Source of the DNA: Scleromitrula shiraiana | Taxonomy: Eukaryota > Ascomycota > Leotiomycetes > Helotiales > Sclerotiniaceae | NCBI GenBank assembly: GCA_028455995.1 | Contig: JABELC010000002.1 | Location: forward strand, 1,550,001 to 1,614,000 | DNA length: 64,000 bases | Reading direction: 5' to 3' | Shown: positions 21,609 through 32,563 of the stretch, piece after piece | Position numbering within the stretch: position 1 is the stretch's first letter | Layout: every line of letters starts with the position of its first letter | The notes under the pieces: model-generated | What the model saw: only the letters and a program-made list of their open reading frames with translations | The model's database searches: none | What the model was told of the DNA's origin: nothing | Translations under genes and position numbers: made by a program

Positions 21609-22742
21609 ATGGCATTCAACAATCAACAAAACAATCAACAAGCTCAAGGCCCCTTTTGGGATTGGGTTCGCTCCATGCAGCAAAACTCGGGAGCTGGTGT
21701 AGATCATCACTCTTCGCCAGATTTCAATATGTGGGGTCCACCTGATGCACATCATGGACCTCATGGATTCGGTTTCCCTTTTGAAGGACCAGGACCATTT
21801 GGTAGAGGTGGGTTCGGTGATCCCGGCCCAAGAGGTGGCCATCGAGGTCGTCGATGCGGAAGACGAGATGGATCTCGCAATCGATCGGACGAAAATGGTG
21901 AACAACGCGAACGCGATTTGACACCACCAAGTGAAGGAGAACTTACCGAGGGAGAAGGTAGAGAGGGCTCACCATATCGTGGACCTGGACCTCGTCGTCA
22001 GGGGAGACGTGGACATTATCGTAGAGGTGGCGATGTGTCTGGCGAGGAGGCATCGGATGGAGAAGGCAGAGAGGGCTCTCCTAGACCACGTCGTGGTCCT
22101 CGACACCATGGTCGTCATGGTCATGGAGGGCCTGGTGGTAGAGGTGGATGGGGAGGTGCTAGAGGAGGTTGGGGAGGACCTCATGGACATGGTCGTCGTG
22201 GTCCTCCACCCTTTGCTGGTCCCGGTGGTTCATTTGATTTCAGCACCTTGATGGAATCTCTCTCTACCCACCCCCTCGCTCAAGCCTTCCGTAACTTCAC
22301 AGAACAACCAGGCTTTGGCACACCAGGTGCTCAACGTTCCGGAGAAACACTCATCCCCGAAGACGCCGACATGGAAAATTCATTCATTCCTCCAATCGAT
22401 GTCTTCACCACCGAGAACGCATACGTTCTCCACGTAGCACTTCCCGGTGCAAAGAAAGAAGATGTAGGTGTACACTGGGATGCCGAGAAAGGAATGTTGA
22501 ATATGGCAGGTGTAGTGTACAGACAAGGAGATGAGAAATTCTTGGAGAGTCTCACCAAGAAGGAGAGAAAGGTTGGAGCCTTTGAACGCACTATGAAATT
22601 ACCTCTTAATGAGAACGACAAGGACGAGATTGATGGTGATAATATCACTGCAAAATTGGAGGATGGTGTTTTAGTTGTCACTGTTCCAAAGGTGGAAAAA
22701 GAGGATAGCTGGACTGAGATTAAGAGGGTCGAAATCGAATAG
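21609..22742 (+). CDS. Hsp20/alpha-crystallin chaperone with a long Gly/Arg/His-rich N-terminus
   Basis: 377 residues in one exon. The frame stays open upstream to 21441, but the Met at 21609 (TCATCATGG) was chosen because it follows a TATA-like box and a CT-rich leader and begins MAFNNQQNNQQ. The alpha-crystallin domain spans about residues 258-375: IPPIDVFTTENAYVLHVALPG, then AFERTMKLPLNEN and the beta-strand 8/9 motif AKLEDGVLVVTVPK. Residues about 35-225 are very rich in Gly, Arg, His and Pro (GGHRGRRCGRRDG, RGPRHHGRHGHGGPGG) and contain two similar acidic blocks ending EGREGSP. Family role: ATP-independent holdase that binds unfolding proteins, usually induced by heat; heat-shock elements upstream agree. 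Most fungal small Hsps are 150-220 residues, so this extension is unusually long. Confidence 0.92.
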   Translation: MAFNNQQNNQQAQGPFWDWVRSMQQNSGAGVDHHSSPDFNMWGPPDAHHGPHGFGFPFEGPGPFGRGGFGDPGPRGGHRGRRCGRRDGSRNRSDENGEQRERDLTPPSEGELTEGEGREGSPYRGPGPRRQGRRGHYRRGGDVSGEEASDGEGREGSPRPRRGPRHHGRHGHGGPGGRGGWGGARGGWGGPHGHGRRGPPPFAGPGGSFDFSTLMESLSTHPLAQAFRNFTEQPGFGTPGAQRSGETLIPEDADMENSFIPPIDVFTTENAYVLHVALPGAKKEDVGVHWDAEKGMLNMAGVVYRQGDEKFLESLTKKERKVGAFERTMKLPLNENDKDEIDGDNITAKLEDGVLVVTVPKVEKEDSWTEIKRVEIE

Positions 22743-23711
22743 GAAGGACCTTGTTTAGGTGGCAATTTGGGTAATAGCTTCGGCACAGGATATAATTAGG
22801 GTTTGCTTTTGGGTTTTGGTTGGATTTTTGGTTTTATTGTTTCTTTAGTTCTCGAGTTTAGGAATTGGCATCGGTATCATGATTTAGTATTGATCACCAT
22901 AAAGGTCTCCCATGGCCTACGAAAAATGACAAAAAAATGCCACTAGGCAATTTATCATATAAAACTTCTAATATACCTTTGTTCACATGTGTCGTACTGT
23001 CTTGCTGTCGTCCTGTTTAAGAGAGGATTATCTTTGATTCTTAACATTGCATGGACTGATTAAACAAAATAGTGGACAAGCTTGGAGAATGCAATCTTTG
23101 TATCTTTTAGCCGTCCGATTTCTAGCTCAATATCAAAACTATCTTGATCATTTACATCAGTTTGATCACTATCCTCGTCTTAATTATTAAACTTATCTTA
23201 ATCATTCAACTCCTCTTGATCATTCACATTGACTTATCTTGATTATTCAACTTCGATCCAAAGAATGAAACTCCCTGTTTCAATTAATATTAAAATATAA
23301 TTAAATCAGCTCAATATACAAATTGGAGTTGGAAAACATAAAATATAGGGCGTGATTATTCTTCACTATGGTTCATTTTGTCTCTATTTTACTAAATGCC
23401 AACTTTTGATATCCTTCCTATTGAACCCATTATCCTGGTACATATCACCCTCATCTCATTTAACCTCATTCCCTCATCTCATAGAACCTCAAATTTGATG
23501 TTCAATATAGATTGTTCCTTATCTCAACCCAAAGTATAACTACTGGTAGCGTTAGGTTTCAGACCAACCTTTGTGAATTCTGTAGCTGTAGAAGCATCGC
23601 CGAGGACGCATCGCTGAACTACTCGTCTATGTTGCTCCAAATCTATGCTCAGCAAGAGTGATAGCGCAAGCTTCAACTATAATGCTTGTAAAAAGCGTCG
23701 TAATAATGAGA
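22743..23711. other. Intergenic between convergent genes
   Basis: About 1 kb between the 3' ends of the Hsp20 and GCN3 genes. Near 23150-23245 there is an imperfect repeat of a CTTGATCATT(C/T)A-type unit (four or five copies spaced about 25 bases). No coding frame. Confidence 0.45.
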
Positions 23712-25077
23712 TCAATACCAGACACTGATGAGCTCTTCACTGACAGCACTTGGAGTCAAGACTCCTGTCTCTGTGATAAGTGCCGATACGAGCGCTGGAG
23801 GCTATGAAAATAATTAGCGTCTATCAGAATATCCCTGCTCTGGAGTACTCACAGTAAAATCTACCGCATCAACAGCCTTATTAGGTTTCGGTATTTCGAT
23901 ATTGGCTGCTTCGAAATATTCCTTCCTTTCATCAACCTTTGGCGTTTTATCATCAAATATCCTGTCTTCTGATGGTTCATCGTCGGTACGAAAATCGATA
24001 ACTTCTTGATCAATGCCAAGATCATACTGTCCTAAAGGATATAATCTCACAAACTTATGACTTTCGGCAGCGACATAAAATGGTTTTCCAGCCGCTTTAG
24101 CCAATAACGCAATCTGATATGTTCCCAACCTCGAAATGACCCCTCCGTTTTCCACAACACCCTCCGCACCCACAAGGACCAAATTGACTTTGCCCATTGC
24201 ATATCCCACTGCACCTTCTGATATCGTAGCAACCGGTACGCCTTTCGCCCTTAACGATGAAACCACAGCTTTACTTTCCGCACTTCTCGCATCATTCATG
24301 ACATAAATAACCTTAAATCTCACATTACCACCAGTCGCCTTCGCCTCCGCTGCTTTGCCTAAAAGTGTTCCAACAACTCGACTTCCACCATGCGTTAAAA
24401 CTACACTTCCATCCCTAACAAAATGTCTTCCATATGTCGCAATTCTTTCTCTGGCGGCCTTCGCTCTAGTAACAAACACTCTTCCGTTACTCAAAAGATG
24501 CTGTCTAACAGTCTCAAAATTTCCCGTACTCGAAGGTTTTAACGATGATATCATATATCTTTGGAATAAATCTGTTCCTGCAGAAAGTGATATTGAGTTT
24601 GGGATTCGTGATTTTAGATAGTCGGATTGAGTTTTTACTAGATCGAGAGTTTCGTATACAGTGACTGCGCGGGAAGACACAAGGAGTTCAATGAGAGCTT
24701 CGATTGCCGCGACAGGCATAGTAATATCGGGGTCATCGTTGAGGAAACGGTGGTAGGTTTCAACAATACTATAGGAGGGGAAATTTGTGTGAGTCAATGG
24801 GACTTTGCGCATTTGAGAGAAACACTTACTCGAATTGTTTAGAATCGTTCTTTTGGGGCACATTCCCTAATGAAGCCATTTTCTTTAAAGCTGGAGGGTG
24901 ACCTGAAAGAGGTGGTGGAGTTGTACTTCCTTCAAAAGGTGTTGATACTGGAGGGGTAAAAGGAAATTTTGTTAGCAAGGCTGTGGGCTATATTTGACGC
25001 CGTCGCACACTAGACATTGAATGACATAGTTCAAAGTATGGGGAAAAGGATAATTCTTTACCAGGTTCAATATCCAT
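23712..25077 (-). CDS. GCN3: Translation initiation factor eIF2B, alpha subunit
   Basis: Exons on the reverse strand: 25077-25062, 24947-24830, 24768-23853 and 23801-23712, giving 379 residues. The small first exon encodes MDIEP. Exon 2 gives a Pro/Thr-rich lead and KQFDIVETYHRFLNDDPDI. The final exon restores the conserved end ALITETGVLTPSAVSEELIS and the terminal WY. Core motifs of the eIF2B-alpha/ribose-1,5-bisphosphate isomerase fold are present: VLTHGGSRVVGTLL, VIYVMNDARSAESKA, VGAEGVVENGGVISRLGTYQ and FYVAAESHKF. Family role: regulatory subunit of the eIF2B exchange factor, which reads eIF2-alpha phosphorylation to control translation and general amino acid (cross-pathway) control. An earlier ATG (25088) is out of frame. 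It is divergent from the NECAP gene. Confidence 0.93.
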
Positions 25078-25187
25078 TTTCTTGGCATAGATAGAAGATA
25101 TTATGTGCTTGTTATATTGTTTGGATTTAATATTCAGTCGTTAATTGATAGATAAAATGGAATTCGCAATATCAAAAAGTTGCAACG

Positions 25188-25196
25188 ATGACTCTT
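25188..25196 (+). promoter_or_regulatory. Candidate Gcn4/CpcA binding site
   Basis: ATGACTCTT matches the Gcn4-type bZIP consensus ATGACTC(A/T)T at all nine positions. It lies 111 bases 5' of the GCN3 start and about 280 bases 5' of the NECAP start. A link to GCN3, itself part of the same control pathway, is inference; one 9-bp site can occur by chance. Confidence 0.4.
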
Positions 25197-25474
25197 GATT
25201 TGATTTCAAGAGCCCGCTTGAGTGATGAAGGGATAAAGATTATATTGCCTATCAGCCACTTAAGAGACCCGATAACGAGCCACACCAGCGATAGGCTGCG
25301 GGGCAAGATATTCATCACCTCAAGCTAAGCTCGTCAGAACAACTGTAGAAACAACTAATACTATCAAGCATCAAACCTTCAACCCAAATCAAAATATTTC
25401 TCTTCTCTTGAGGATGTCAATAAGAATTTTTATTTGAAAGATACAAACAAAAACTCAATTCATTTGCTGTAGCG

Positions 25475-26299
25475 ATGGAAACAGTTGACCCCTCCACAGG
25501 CAAGACACTGCCAGCCGATGCCATCCAACGAATCCTCTTCATTGCACCCTCCGTCCACGTTTACAATATCCCACCACTTACCTCTAATAAAGGATACGTA
25601 GCAGCTTCCTGGACCGCCGACAATAACAAGCGACAAATCTTCACCGCACGACTTAGAATTCTTGAGACGGCGATTCCTGAAAAGAATGGAGAAGAGAAAG
25701 TTAAGGCTGATATATTATTAGAGGATCCTAGCAGTGGACAATTATTCGCAGCGGCTCCATATACAGTGACTGGAGTAGTAGAACAAGTATTGGATAGTTC
25801 TAGATTTTTCGCAGTCAGAGTACAGGGAGAAGGCGGAAGGAAGGCAGTTCTTGGAATCGGGTTTGAAGAGAGATCAGAGGCGTTTGATTTCAGTGTGTCG
25901 CTACAGGAAGTGAGGAAAACATTGGGGATTGAGGATGGTGGAGGTGGGAAACCGTCATCATCTGCCGCAGCAGGAAAGAGAGAAAAGGAGAAGAGTGAGG
26001 TGAAGAGGGATTTTAGTTTGAAGGAGGGTGAGACTATTACGGTTAATATTGGCGGGAAGGGTGTGGGTAGGAGACCTCAGAAATTGAATGAGGAGAGTGG
26101 AAAAGGTTTAGGGGGCTTTTCATTACCACCTCCACCTAGTGGAGGGGGAATGGAGTCGTTCTTGCCGCCGCCTCCAAGTGCACAGGAAGTTAAGGCTCAA
26201 AAGAGATTAAGTCAGAACATGGAAATCCCAGCTTCATCGCCTTCGAAGACGGCTGAGGAGCTTGGATTCGATGATGGAGAGTTTGGGGAGTTTCAATAG
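25475..26299 (+). CDS. NECAP-like adaptin-ear-binding coat-associated protein
   Basis: 274 residues in one exon, beginning METVDPSTGKTLPADAIQRILF. Residues about 15-165 match the NECAP PH-like (PHear) domain: VHVYNIPPLTSNKGYVAASW, LLEDPSSGQLFAAAPY, DSSRFFAVRVQ, and GIGFEERSEAFDFSVSLQEV, which is diagnostic. A charged Lys/Glu linker, a Pro-rich stretch (LPPPPSGGG) and an acidic end with short aromatic motifs (FGEF at the C-terminus) follow; such motifs bind AP-2 ear domains in animals. Family role: clathrin-mediated endocytosis. It shares a 397-base divergent intergenic region with GCN3. Confidence 0.9.
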   Translation: METVDPSTGKTLPADAIQRILFIAPSVHVYNIPPLTSNKGYVAASWTADNNKRQIFTARLRILETAIPEKNGEEKVKADILLEDPSSGQLFAAAPYTVTGVVEQVLDSSRFFAVRVQGEGGRKAVLGIGFEERSEAFDFSVSLQEVRKTLGIEDGGGGKPSSSAAAGKREKEKSEVKRDFSLKEGETITVNIGGKGVGRRPQKLNEESGKGLGGFSLPPPPSGGGMESFLPPPPSAQEVKAQKRLSQNMEIPASSPSKTAEELGFDDGEFGEFQ

Positions 26300-26566
26300 A
26301 AGATTGGCTATTGATTGGCCAGCGGAATGATTATTAGGCGTCCTGGAGACCATGGAGTGAACTCGCGATATCAATAATGAATCAGGATTAGATGGATGGT
26401 ATCAATATTAAATTTCAAAAGCAATTTATTTTATTCTAAAATGGACCAAGTAAATCTAGTATTTATGTATACAAACTCAACTGAAACTTTTTTCTGTATA
26501 ACCAAGTGTGATTAAAATCGATTCGAATAAGAACGCATGCAAGAAAAAAAGTCTTCTTTCGCCCAT

Positions 26567-27670
26567 CTAATCTTCATGATTCTTTCCGAAGTAATATCCC
26601 AAATATTTATCATAACTCTTATCCTTGTTGTGATCGTTCGTCACCACCACTACCTTGACTCTCTTAACGCTAGCACTATCAACCCACTTTGGATTACTCA
26701 TGGCCGGCATACTTTCCCTCCTCTTCCTTTTGACGTTCTCCGGAGCAGACTTCAAAATCCCACCACACCCCGTCTTGAATGAATTAGACCTAGCCTCATT
26801 CTCCGACACTGCCGATCCATACTTGGGTGTACCAGCTGGAGTTGGAGTTGTAATAGCCGTTTCACCTTCTGATTCAAACTCCGATTCTTCCGACCCCTCT
26901 TCTGCCAAGGGTGAAAGTTCCTCTTCCCATTGCCTACTATCGTTATTTCTAGCTGTAGGCGAATAGTTCATCGGTAGCCAAGTTGGTGCTTCTCCACTGA
27001 GCGGTGTTTGTATATCTGTAGGCGATGATGTGGAAGCAGCCGAAGTAGGAAATGGTGGGAAGTACGAGAATCCAGAAGGTTCGAATGAAGGTGTGGTGGG
27101 ATCAAGTGTCCTATTGGAATTCATGTTTGAATTCAGATTCATGCTTTCCATTCCCTGGGTTAATCGCATGTATTCCTGGCAGACGGCCATCTGACGGTTG
27201 ACCATTTGCCAGTGCTCGCCGAGCCTTCTCTCATACTCCATCCGGTTTATTCGTTGACGAGTTTGCTCCTGTTCTTCGAAGGATAGTTGGCCGAGTCGGT
27301 CAAGGATGACTTTCTCTTGGTGAGAGCATTCCTTGATACGGCAGCGTAGCCATGAGAGTTGCTTTTTGGCCTTTCGACGGACTTTGGGCTGGGTGCTGGT
27401 TGCGAGGGTGTCTTCAAATGGAGCGATTTTGTGGGAGAGATTGGCTGATTTGAGGTTTTCACGTTGGAGTGCGAGGAGGAGATAGTGACGCTCGGGCTGA
27501 AAGGTGAAGACTGAAGGGGAGGTTGGAAGAGGGCTTTGTTGAACATAGGCAGGGGCGGAGAAGGAACTCATTATAGTTTGAGTGGGGACTGAGGATTGCC
27601 TCAAATTTGTGACGACACTGAGTGTCCTGTCATTACTAGTATTGGTGGCATTCGCTGATGACGCCGACAT
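26567..27670 (-). CDS. Hypothetical 367-residue protein, low-complexity with a coiled coil
   Basis: A single-exon reverse-strand frame, MSASSANATNTSND to YYFGKNHED. Residues about 60-165 are strongly helical and charged (KVRRKAKKQLSWLRCRIKEC, then EEQEQTRQRINRMEYERRLG) and probably form a coiled coil. The regions around it are Ser/Thr/Pro-rich and disordered. An acidic patch (EEGSEESEFESEGE), a basic cluster KRKRRESMP and a compact end KRVKVVVVTNDHNKDKSYDKYLG follow. Composition suggests a nuclear or cytoskeletal protein, but no named domain is recognisable; a bZIP was considered and not supported. The 3' end faces the NECAP gene across 267 bases. Confidence 0.65.
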   Translation of the reverse strand: MSASSANATNTSNDRTLSVVTNLRQSSVPTQTIMSSFSAPAYVQQSPLPTSPSVFTFQPERHYLLLALQRENLKSANLSHKIAPFEDTLATSTQPKVRRKAKKQLSWLRCRIKECSHQEKVILDRLGQLSFEEQEQTRQRINRMEYERRLGEHWQMVNRQMAVCQEYMRLTQGMESMNLNSNMNSNRTLDPTTPSFEPSGFSYFPPFPTSAASTSSPTDIQTPLSGEAPTWLPMNYSPTARNNDSRQWEEELSPLAEEGSEESEFESEGETAITTPTPAGTPKYGSAVSENEARSNSFKTGCGGILKSAPENVKRKRRESMPAMSNPKWVDSASVKRVKVVVVTNDHNKDKSYDKYLGYYFGKNHED

Positions 27671-28695
27671 GTTTATTCAAGACGTTACGTGCCGTTCTTT
27701 TCCCAATTTACTTGTATAATGAGGGTTTGGATACAAATTAAAGATAGTAGTGCATGAAAACAAACAGGACGAGCAATGCGAATCATTGGGCATCTGGCAG
27801 CGCTCTAGAAACTTCTGGTATATGTCAAAACCAGATAAAGAAAGTGCATATTAAATAACTATAATGTGGGACATCAGGTAAATGAGAACTATAGGACGAT
27901 TCTTCATTGTTCAAATGGACTAGAAGAACTCCCAAAGATCAGGCGTACAGTATCAGACTGATATTATTAGATGATGTACATGTTGATAGGATATTCTTTC
28001 ATATTTAAGCAAATGAAAGGTACAAGTATCATTCTTTTCAAAAAGAACTACATCAATGAATGCAAAACTTCTGTAATATGATTCCTGATATTCCAAATTT
28101 AGTCCTTTGAAGGGCTAGTCCACAAAGGAGCCCCTTGCACCAACAGATAACCCGTGTTGATTTGACGAAGGATTTGTTCCTTTGTTAAATAGCTTTGCTT
28201 GATACAGGGGTTTCAGAATTCGAGTCCTCCATCAAGGTGCTGAAGTTTTGAATGTTCATTCAGTTGAACTGATGTAAAATCAGAATGAATTAGCAGGAGA
28301 AAAGTTTAAATGTCTGTAGTTTGGATTGATATTCAAATGTATGTTATCCATAAGAAACTTGAACATCTATATTTTGAATGGACTTTCAAAGACAGATTAG
28401 TTTGCAACTTTGAGATCAATTCAAGCACATATTGGCCTTATAGAGGGGTTGAAAGAGGCAGAAACAGAACCTAAGTCATGATACCCCACAATCTCAAAAT
28501 AATCTCAAAATAATCTCTTTGTGCAGGAATTGCCAAAGAAGAACCAATCACAATTTTTATCCCTTTCATTAGTAGACAGGCCACAGAAGGATGCACATTC
28601 TGGAATATCAATTTAGATTCCAAAAATCCATTCCATACATATTAGGACATCTACAACAACCACGCCCAATTATCAAATCAGATCAGAGCACAAAA
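27671..28695. other. Intergenic, with a dispersed repeat copy
   Basis: Between about 28240 and 28410 the sequence carries TTTTGAATGTTC, TTTAAATGTCTG, GATATTCAAATG and ACATCTATATTTTGAATGG, the motifs of the dispersed intergenic repeat. AATCTCAAAATAATCTCAAA is duplicated near 28491-28518. No supportable gene. Confidence 0.45.
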
Positions 28696-30959
28696 TCAGG
28701 CAGAAATGTTTTCTGTAGGGCTTGCCACTTTTGCTGCAGGTATATCAACCTTGGGCTTAGAATCGGTATCGTCTTTCGAGACAGGTACCACGTTGGATAC
28801 CGATACTGGGGAAGGTTTTGTTGGCTCGTTTCCAGAGCAAAACAAATCTTGAGCCAGCATGTGAATTATTGGTTTCTCTACAGAGCCATCCGGACATCCT
28901 CCAATTTCACGTCGAAAGATTTGACTGTAACGTTTTGCCTCTAATAGTAACGCTTCAAGGTCGATAACTTCCCCATCCCAGCTCAAAAGTGACATTTCTG
29001 ATAGTTCAGGTAATTCTGAAAGAAGACTCTGTAGAGAAGTCTTAATCAATGGTTCTTCTTTATGTTTCAAAGATAAATGTTCCGCAGGATTCGCTGCAAA
29101 ATCCGTGGCTTCATCTAGTTCCTCGAGGTATTCTTCTGGTGGGTTATAAAGGTCTGTGTGGAGTGTGGACAAAGCATCCCAGCTTTCAAAGTGAGGATAA
29201 AGAGTCCAATAACCTCGGGCTCTTGCCATTTTGAGAATATGCTCCAACCATGATGGATATGTCTTACTAACCATCTGCTGTGTTAATGTGGTTGGTGCTG
29301 GTAAACTGTGTTGGGAGAATATCGATCGAGCAACAAAGTCATGAAGCTCAATCCATTTATCTCCAAAATAAAGCGCCGCATTACTATTTGGTGCTTGCCA
29401 TAAGAATGGACTGGGATCGGTACTTGGTGGAATCGGCGGGGTAAATTCTGTTGAGTCATTCAAGAAGGTAGTGGGTAGGTCTAGACTTATTCCCAGCATA
29501 TTCTTCTGAAATTCCGATCTATTGTAAGAGTACCTATACTCTAAAAGTGTGTATTTCAGATAGTGAAAGAAGAGTGGTGACAGTTCGGCCTGTGGTGATA
29601 AAACAAGAGCATGAGCAGCCGTCGGGTCTGTGGGCCAGAAAGCCTCGAGGAATCTGATCGAATTCTCTTCTGCAGTAAGTCCATGCTGGGGGATTCGATG
29701 ATGTAGTGTAAGAAGACTACCAGTGTCTTGACTATGCTTAGGTGGCCATTTGAAATTCGCCAGATAATGCTTAGTTGGTTCATCTATATCGTGAGGCAAT
29801 TCTATGGTTAGTCGAGGAGGAACGCTGGAGAAATAATCGGCTTTAGTAAGAGATGTAAGTAGTCTAATAAGGGAACCTGATTGATGCGGTTGAGCATGGA
29901 CAATGATATCGATGCTGGTTTTAGTCCAAACTGTATCTAAATTAGCTACATACAAATAAATCGGAGCACTGATATACTGACAACTCAAGGCAGCACTATC
30001 TAATTGAGTTATCCACATTAAGTTCTGTTCAATATTTTTAGGAAGCTCGATCAAGGTTCGCTGAAGCATATTGGCCCTGGTCCTAAATCCAGATACAAAA
30101 AACTCATCCTCATCCCCGGATCCATCAATTAAAACGGCTTGCGGGTGGATGAATGTGTTGATATGATTGAGGCCCGCAGAGCAACTGACCTCCATTCGAA
30201 AATCCGTACTGTGCAACGAGAAATCAGGACGTCCATCTGCTCATATTAGAATTATCTCGTATGCCTTATACGGGAAAACATACCATGAAAGAAAATCTGG
30301 CATTCTTTCGACACCCCATTAACAGACCTCAGTATATCCATTGGGATGTCTTCCCTTCCCATAAACGCGAAATGTACATAGTTCCTCTCTCTCAAAGCCA
30401 TTTCGCAAGCAATAGGTAGTAAAGTCGATGCACTTTTCAAACTAGAAGCAGCAAATAGCTACGCGATCATTAGCATCTAATGATATTCAAGGACCAGGGA
30501 GGAACATACCACGTTGTTGTTGATGGGATCAGAGCCTTTTACCTTCGACATCGCATGTAACGTCGAAGCAAGCTGATAAAACTTAATTGGCCCATTGAAG
30601 TTATGTCCAGTTATCTCCGCAGAATCGTCTTCATTGAGTGTCGAGGCTTGATTTAGCTTGAGTTGTGGTGAGGGGCCTTTCGATGGAGCCCGCGCCGGAA
30701 CTTCGCCAGGTCGATTATAACGTGGTCTTGATCGCGGATTCTGAAGATCTGTTGGCATATTCTTATAGAAGTAGTAAAGCCCAATGCCAACTAATAACCC
30801 AATGATAACCTTCTTAATCGTTCGATTTCGGACGTGAGGTCTGCGATGTTTCCATGCCATCTCTAATGGTGATTTCGAACCTGGTTTATGGTCGTCATCC
30901 CGCTTTCCCAATTCCACATCGCCAGCAAATAACCGCGGTGGGGGAGGCATTGTGTGCAC
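28696..30959 (-). CDS. Type II membrane protein, glycosyltransferase 2-like (fungal)
   Basis: Exons on the reverse strand: 30959-30510, 30458-30284 and 30236-28696, giving 721 residues. A basic cytosolic N-terminus (about 50 residues) precedes one membrane segment (VIIGLLVGIGLYYFY, about 51-66). A Pro/Ser-rich stem and a large lumenal domain follow. The lumenal part resembles the fungal family usually labelled glycosyltransferase 2: FAASSLKSASTLLPIACEMA, NYVHFAFMGREDIPMDIL, then a GT-A-like region with IHPQAVLIDGSGDEDEFF and SLLTLHHRIPQHG. Splicing at 30236 gives the conserved FFHDGRPDFS. A Golgi or ER mannosyl- or glucosyltransferase role is likely by topology, but donor and acceptor are unknown and the catalytic DxD cannot be assigned by eye. 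The C-terminal 50 residues are Ser/Pro/Val-rich. Confidence 0.75.
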
Positions 30960-31513
30960 TTCCCACCTTATCTAAGAACTTATAACTAAATAGAAGCTGC
31001 CATCTGGAGGTCGATAATGAGAGATGTAGTAAATTAAACGCCAAGGAAACTAGGTCCCTCAATTGAAACTCACAACCAGATGAGAACAGTTACATAAACT
31101 CATCAGACGTAAGGAGTTAGACAATGCTTTACTAGGTGAGATTATAATATTAAAAGAGAGATATGGTAGTATAGATTGAGCTTGCGCATGTATTTGTTCA
31201 GATTAATTCAATCATTCCTGGCTACCTGGTTTGGAGCTGTTATTATTATTAGGTACAAGATCGGCAGGGCGGATCTAATATCAAATGCACGGAAGTTCTA
31301 GTTGCCACTCCGCTCCACTCCACCACAGAATTTTCATCTAGCAGATATACTCCCTCCTGTCCATAATCAAAAGATTTACTGTAAAATTAACTGATACATA
31401 ACTCATCGAAATTAAATAGCCAAAGTAACACTTAAACTCAAGAACATTACTGTATGCCCTGATGATCCATCCTCAAGATAGCAAAAAGATTTCCAAAACG
31501 TGACAAAACGATA
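30960..31513. other. 5' region of the membrane-protein gene, otherwise empty
   Basis: Upstream sequence of the reverse-strand gene ending at 30959, with a C/T-rich stretch and short palindromic CACTCCGCTCCACTCCAC repeats near 31304-31322. No gene seen. Confidence 0.4.
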
Positions 31514-31587
31514 TGATCAGACTGGGGCTCGATCCCAGGACCTACTGCGTGTTAAGCAGTCGTGATAACCAACTACACCATCCGACC
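31514..31587 (-). tRNA. tRNA-Val (anticodon AAC), no intron
   Basis: Read on the reverse strand, the acceptor stem GGTCGGA pairs with TCTGATC (with G-T wobbles). The D arm is TGGTGTAGTTGGTTATCAC and the anticodon arm ACTGC-TTAACAC-GCAGT, anticodon AAC. The T arm is CTGGG-ATCGAGC-CCCAG and the discriminator base is A. Length 74 bases, a full cloverleaf. Confidence 0.9.
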
Positions 31588-31984
31588 AGTTGAATATATA
31601 ATCTGAGTCGCTATCATACAATATATTGACTGTACGATAGCCAATAAGCAGTGTTGCCTATAACCTTAGATGGGATGGTATGCTTTGTTGAGCTTGGGTG
31701 ACATGACGAATCGGAACACATAACAATCCTTGAGTAGTATCCGCTTCCGGGGGTCTTTAAGCTCTTTCAAGTTGGCTAATCGCAGTGGCCTAGAAAGCTT
31801 TCTCCAGCAATAGCTATCAGATCATCCCGATCATAGAGTCTGATAACATACCCCCGAGCACTCCAAGCTCTTTGGCCCATAACTACAATACATTTCAAAT
31901 ATTCTATAACAAGAACAATTAGAATTCACTGTTTTGCTTTGAGAGTCTTAGTAGTTTAAAGGCAATTACAGTTCTCTTCCTAGA
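31588..31984. other. Short intergenic stretch beside tRNA-Val
   Basis: About 400 bases with no coding frame and no recognised element; the 5' flank of the tRNA-Val gene. Confidence 0.4.
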
Positions 31985-32525
31985 TTATATTTTCAATGCC
32001 CCGGGATGCTCCAATTGTGTTAGAATATTTCGATATTATGGCCTCATTTTCTATTTAAATGTTCCATCTGTGGTAGAATAATTAGCTTCATTCAGATCAA
32101 CTATATTTTGAATGATTCAATAGTGATAGAACAATCGAATCTTGTAATCTAAATTGTACTTTGAATGTCCCGATTGTATGAGAACAGCAACCAGGTCTTA
32201 TTATGTCAATCAGACTTTGAATGTTTTAATAGTAACAGAACAATTGAAGATTGCTATCCACCAGTATTTAAATAATACCTTGAATGATTCCATTGTATAA
32301 GGACAATTAATAAATCTTGTTACCCGAATGAAGTGTGCTTTGAATGTCCCAATTACAAATTGAATTTACCATTCGAATTGTATCCCAAGTATACTTTGGT
32401 TGTTTTGAATGTATAAATGACATACTTCAAATGTTATAAAAGTGTATGAACTACTGAACTATTGGACTTGAGCATTCGAACTGAACTTCCATTGTTTGAA
32501 TGGTATAAGGGCGATTGTAAACTTG
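31985..32525 (+). repeat. Degenerate ~54-64 bp tandem repeat, about 8-9 units
   Basis: Units begin with TTTGAATG(T/A)(C/T)(C/T) and include a second conserved box like ATTG-T-(G)TA-(A/T)(G)A-ACAAT about 10-15 bases later. Starts are near 31991, 32053, 32106, 32160, 32215, 32279, 32339, 32403 and 32500. Between the boxes the sequence diverges, so it is an old array. The same two boxes occur singly or in part near 20800, 28250, 50620 and 56400. Confidence 0.7.
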
Positions 32526-32563
32526 TTTCTATACAGGGCTTGAAAGAGGACGTCTAGAAGTAA

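Noticed and set aside
24355..24621. 88-codon forward frame
   Set aside because: Antisense shadow within the GCN3 exon.
26567..27670. bZIP transcription factor
   Set aside because: Basic and coiled-coil segments are present but there is no N-x-x-A-A-x-x-(C/S)-R basic signature followed by a leucine heptad.
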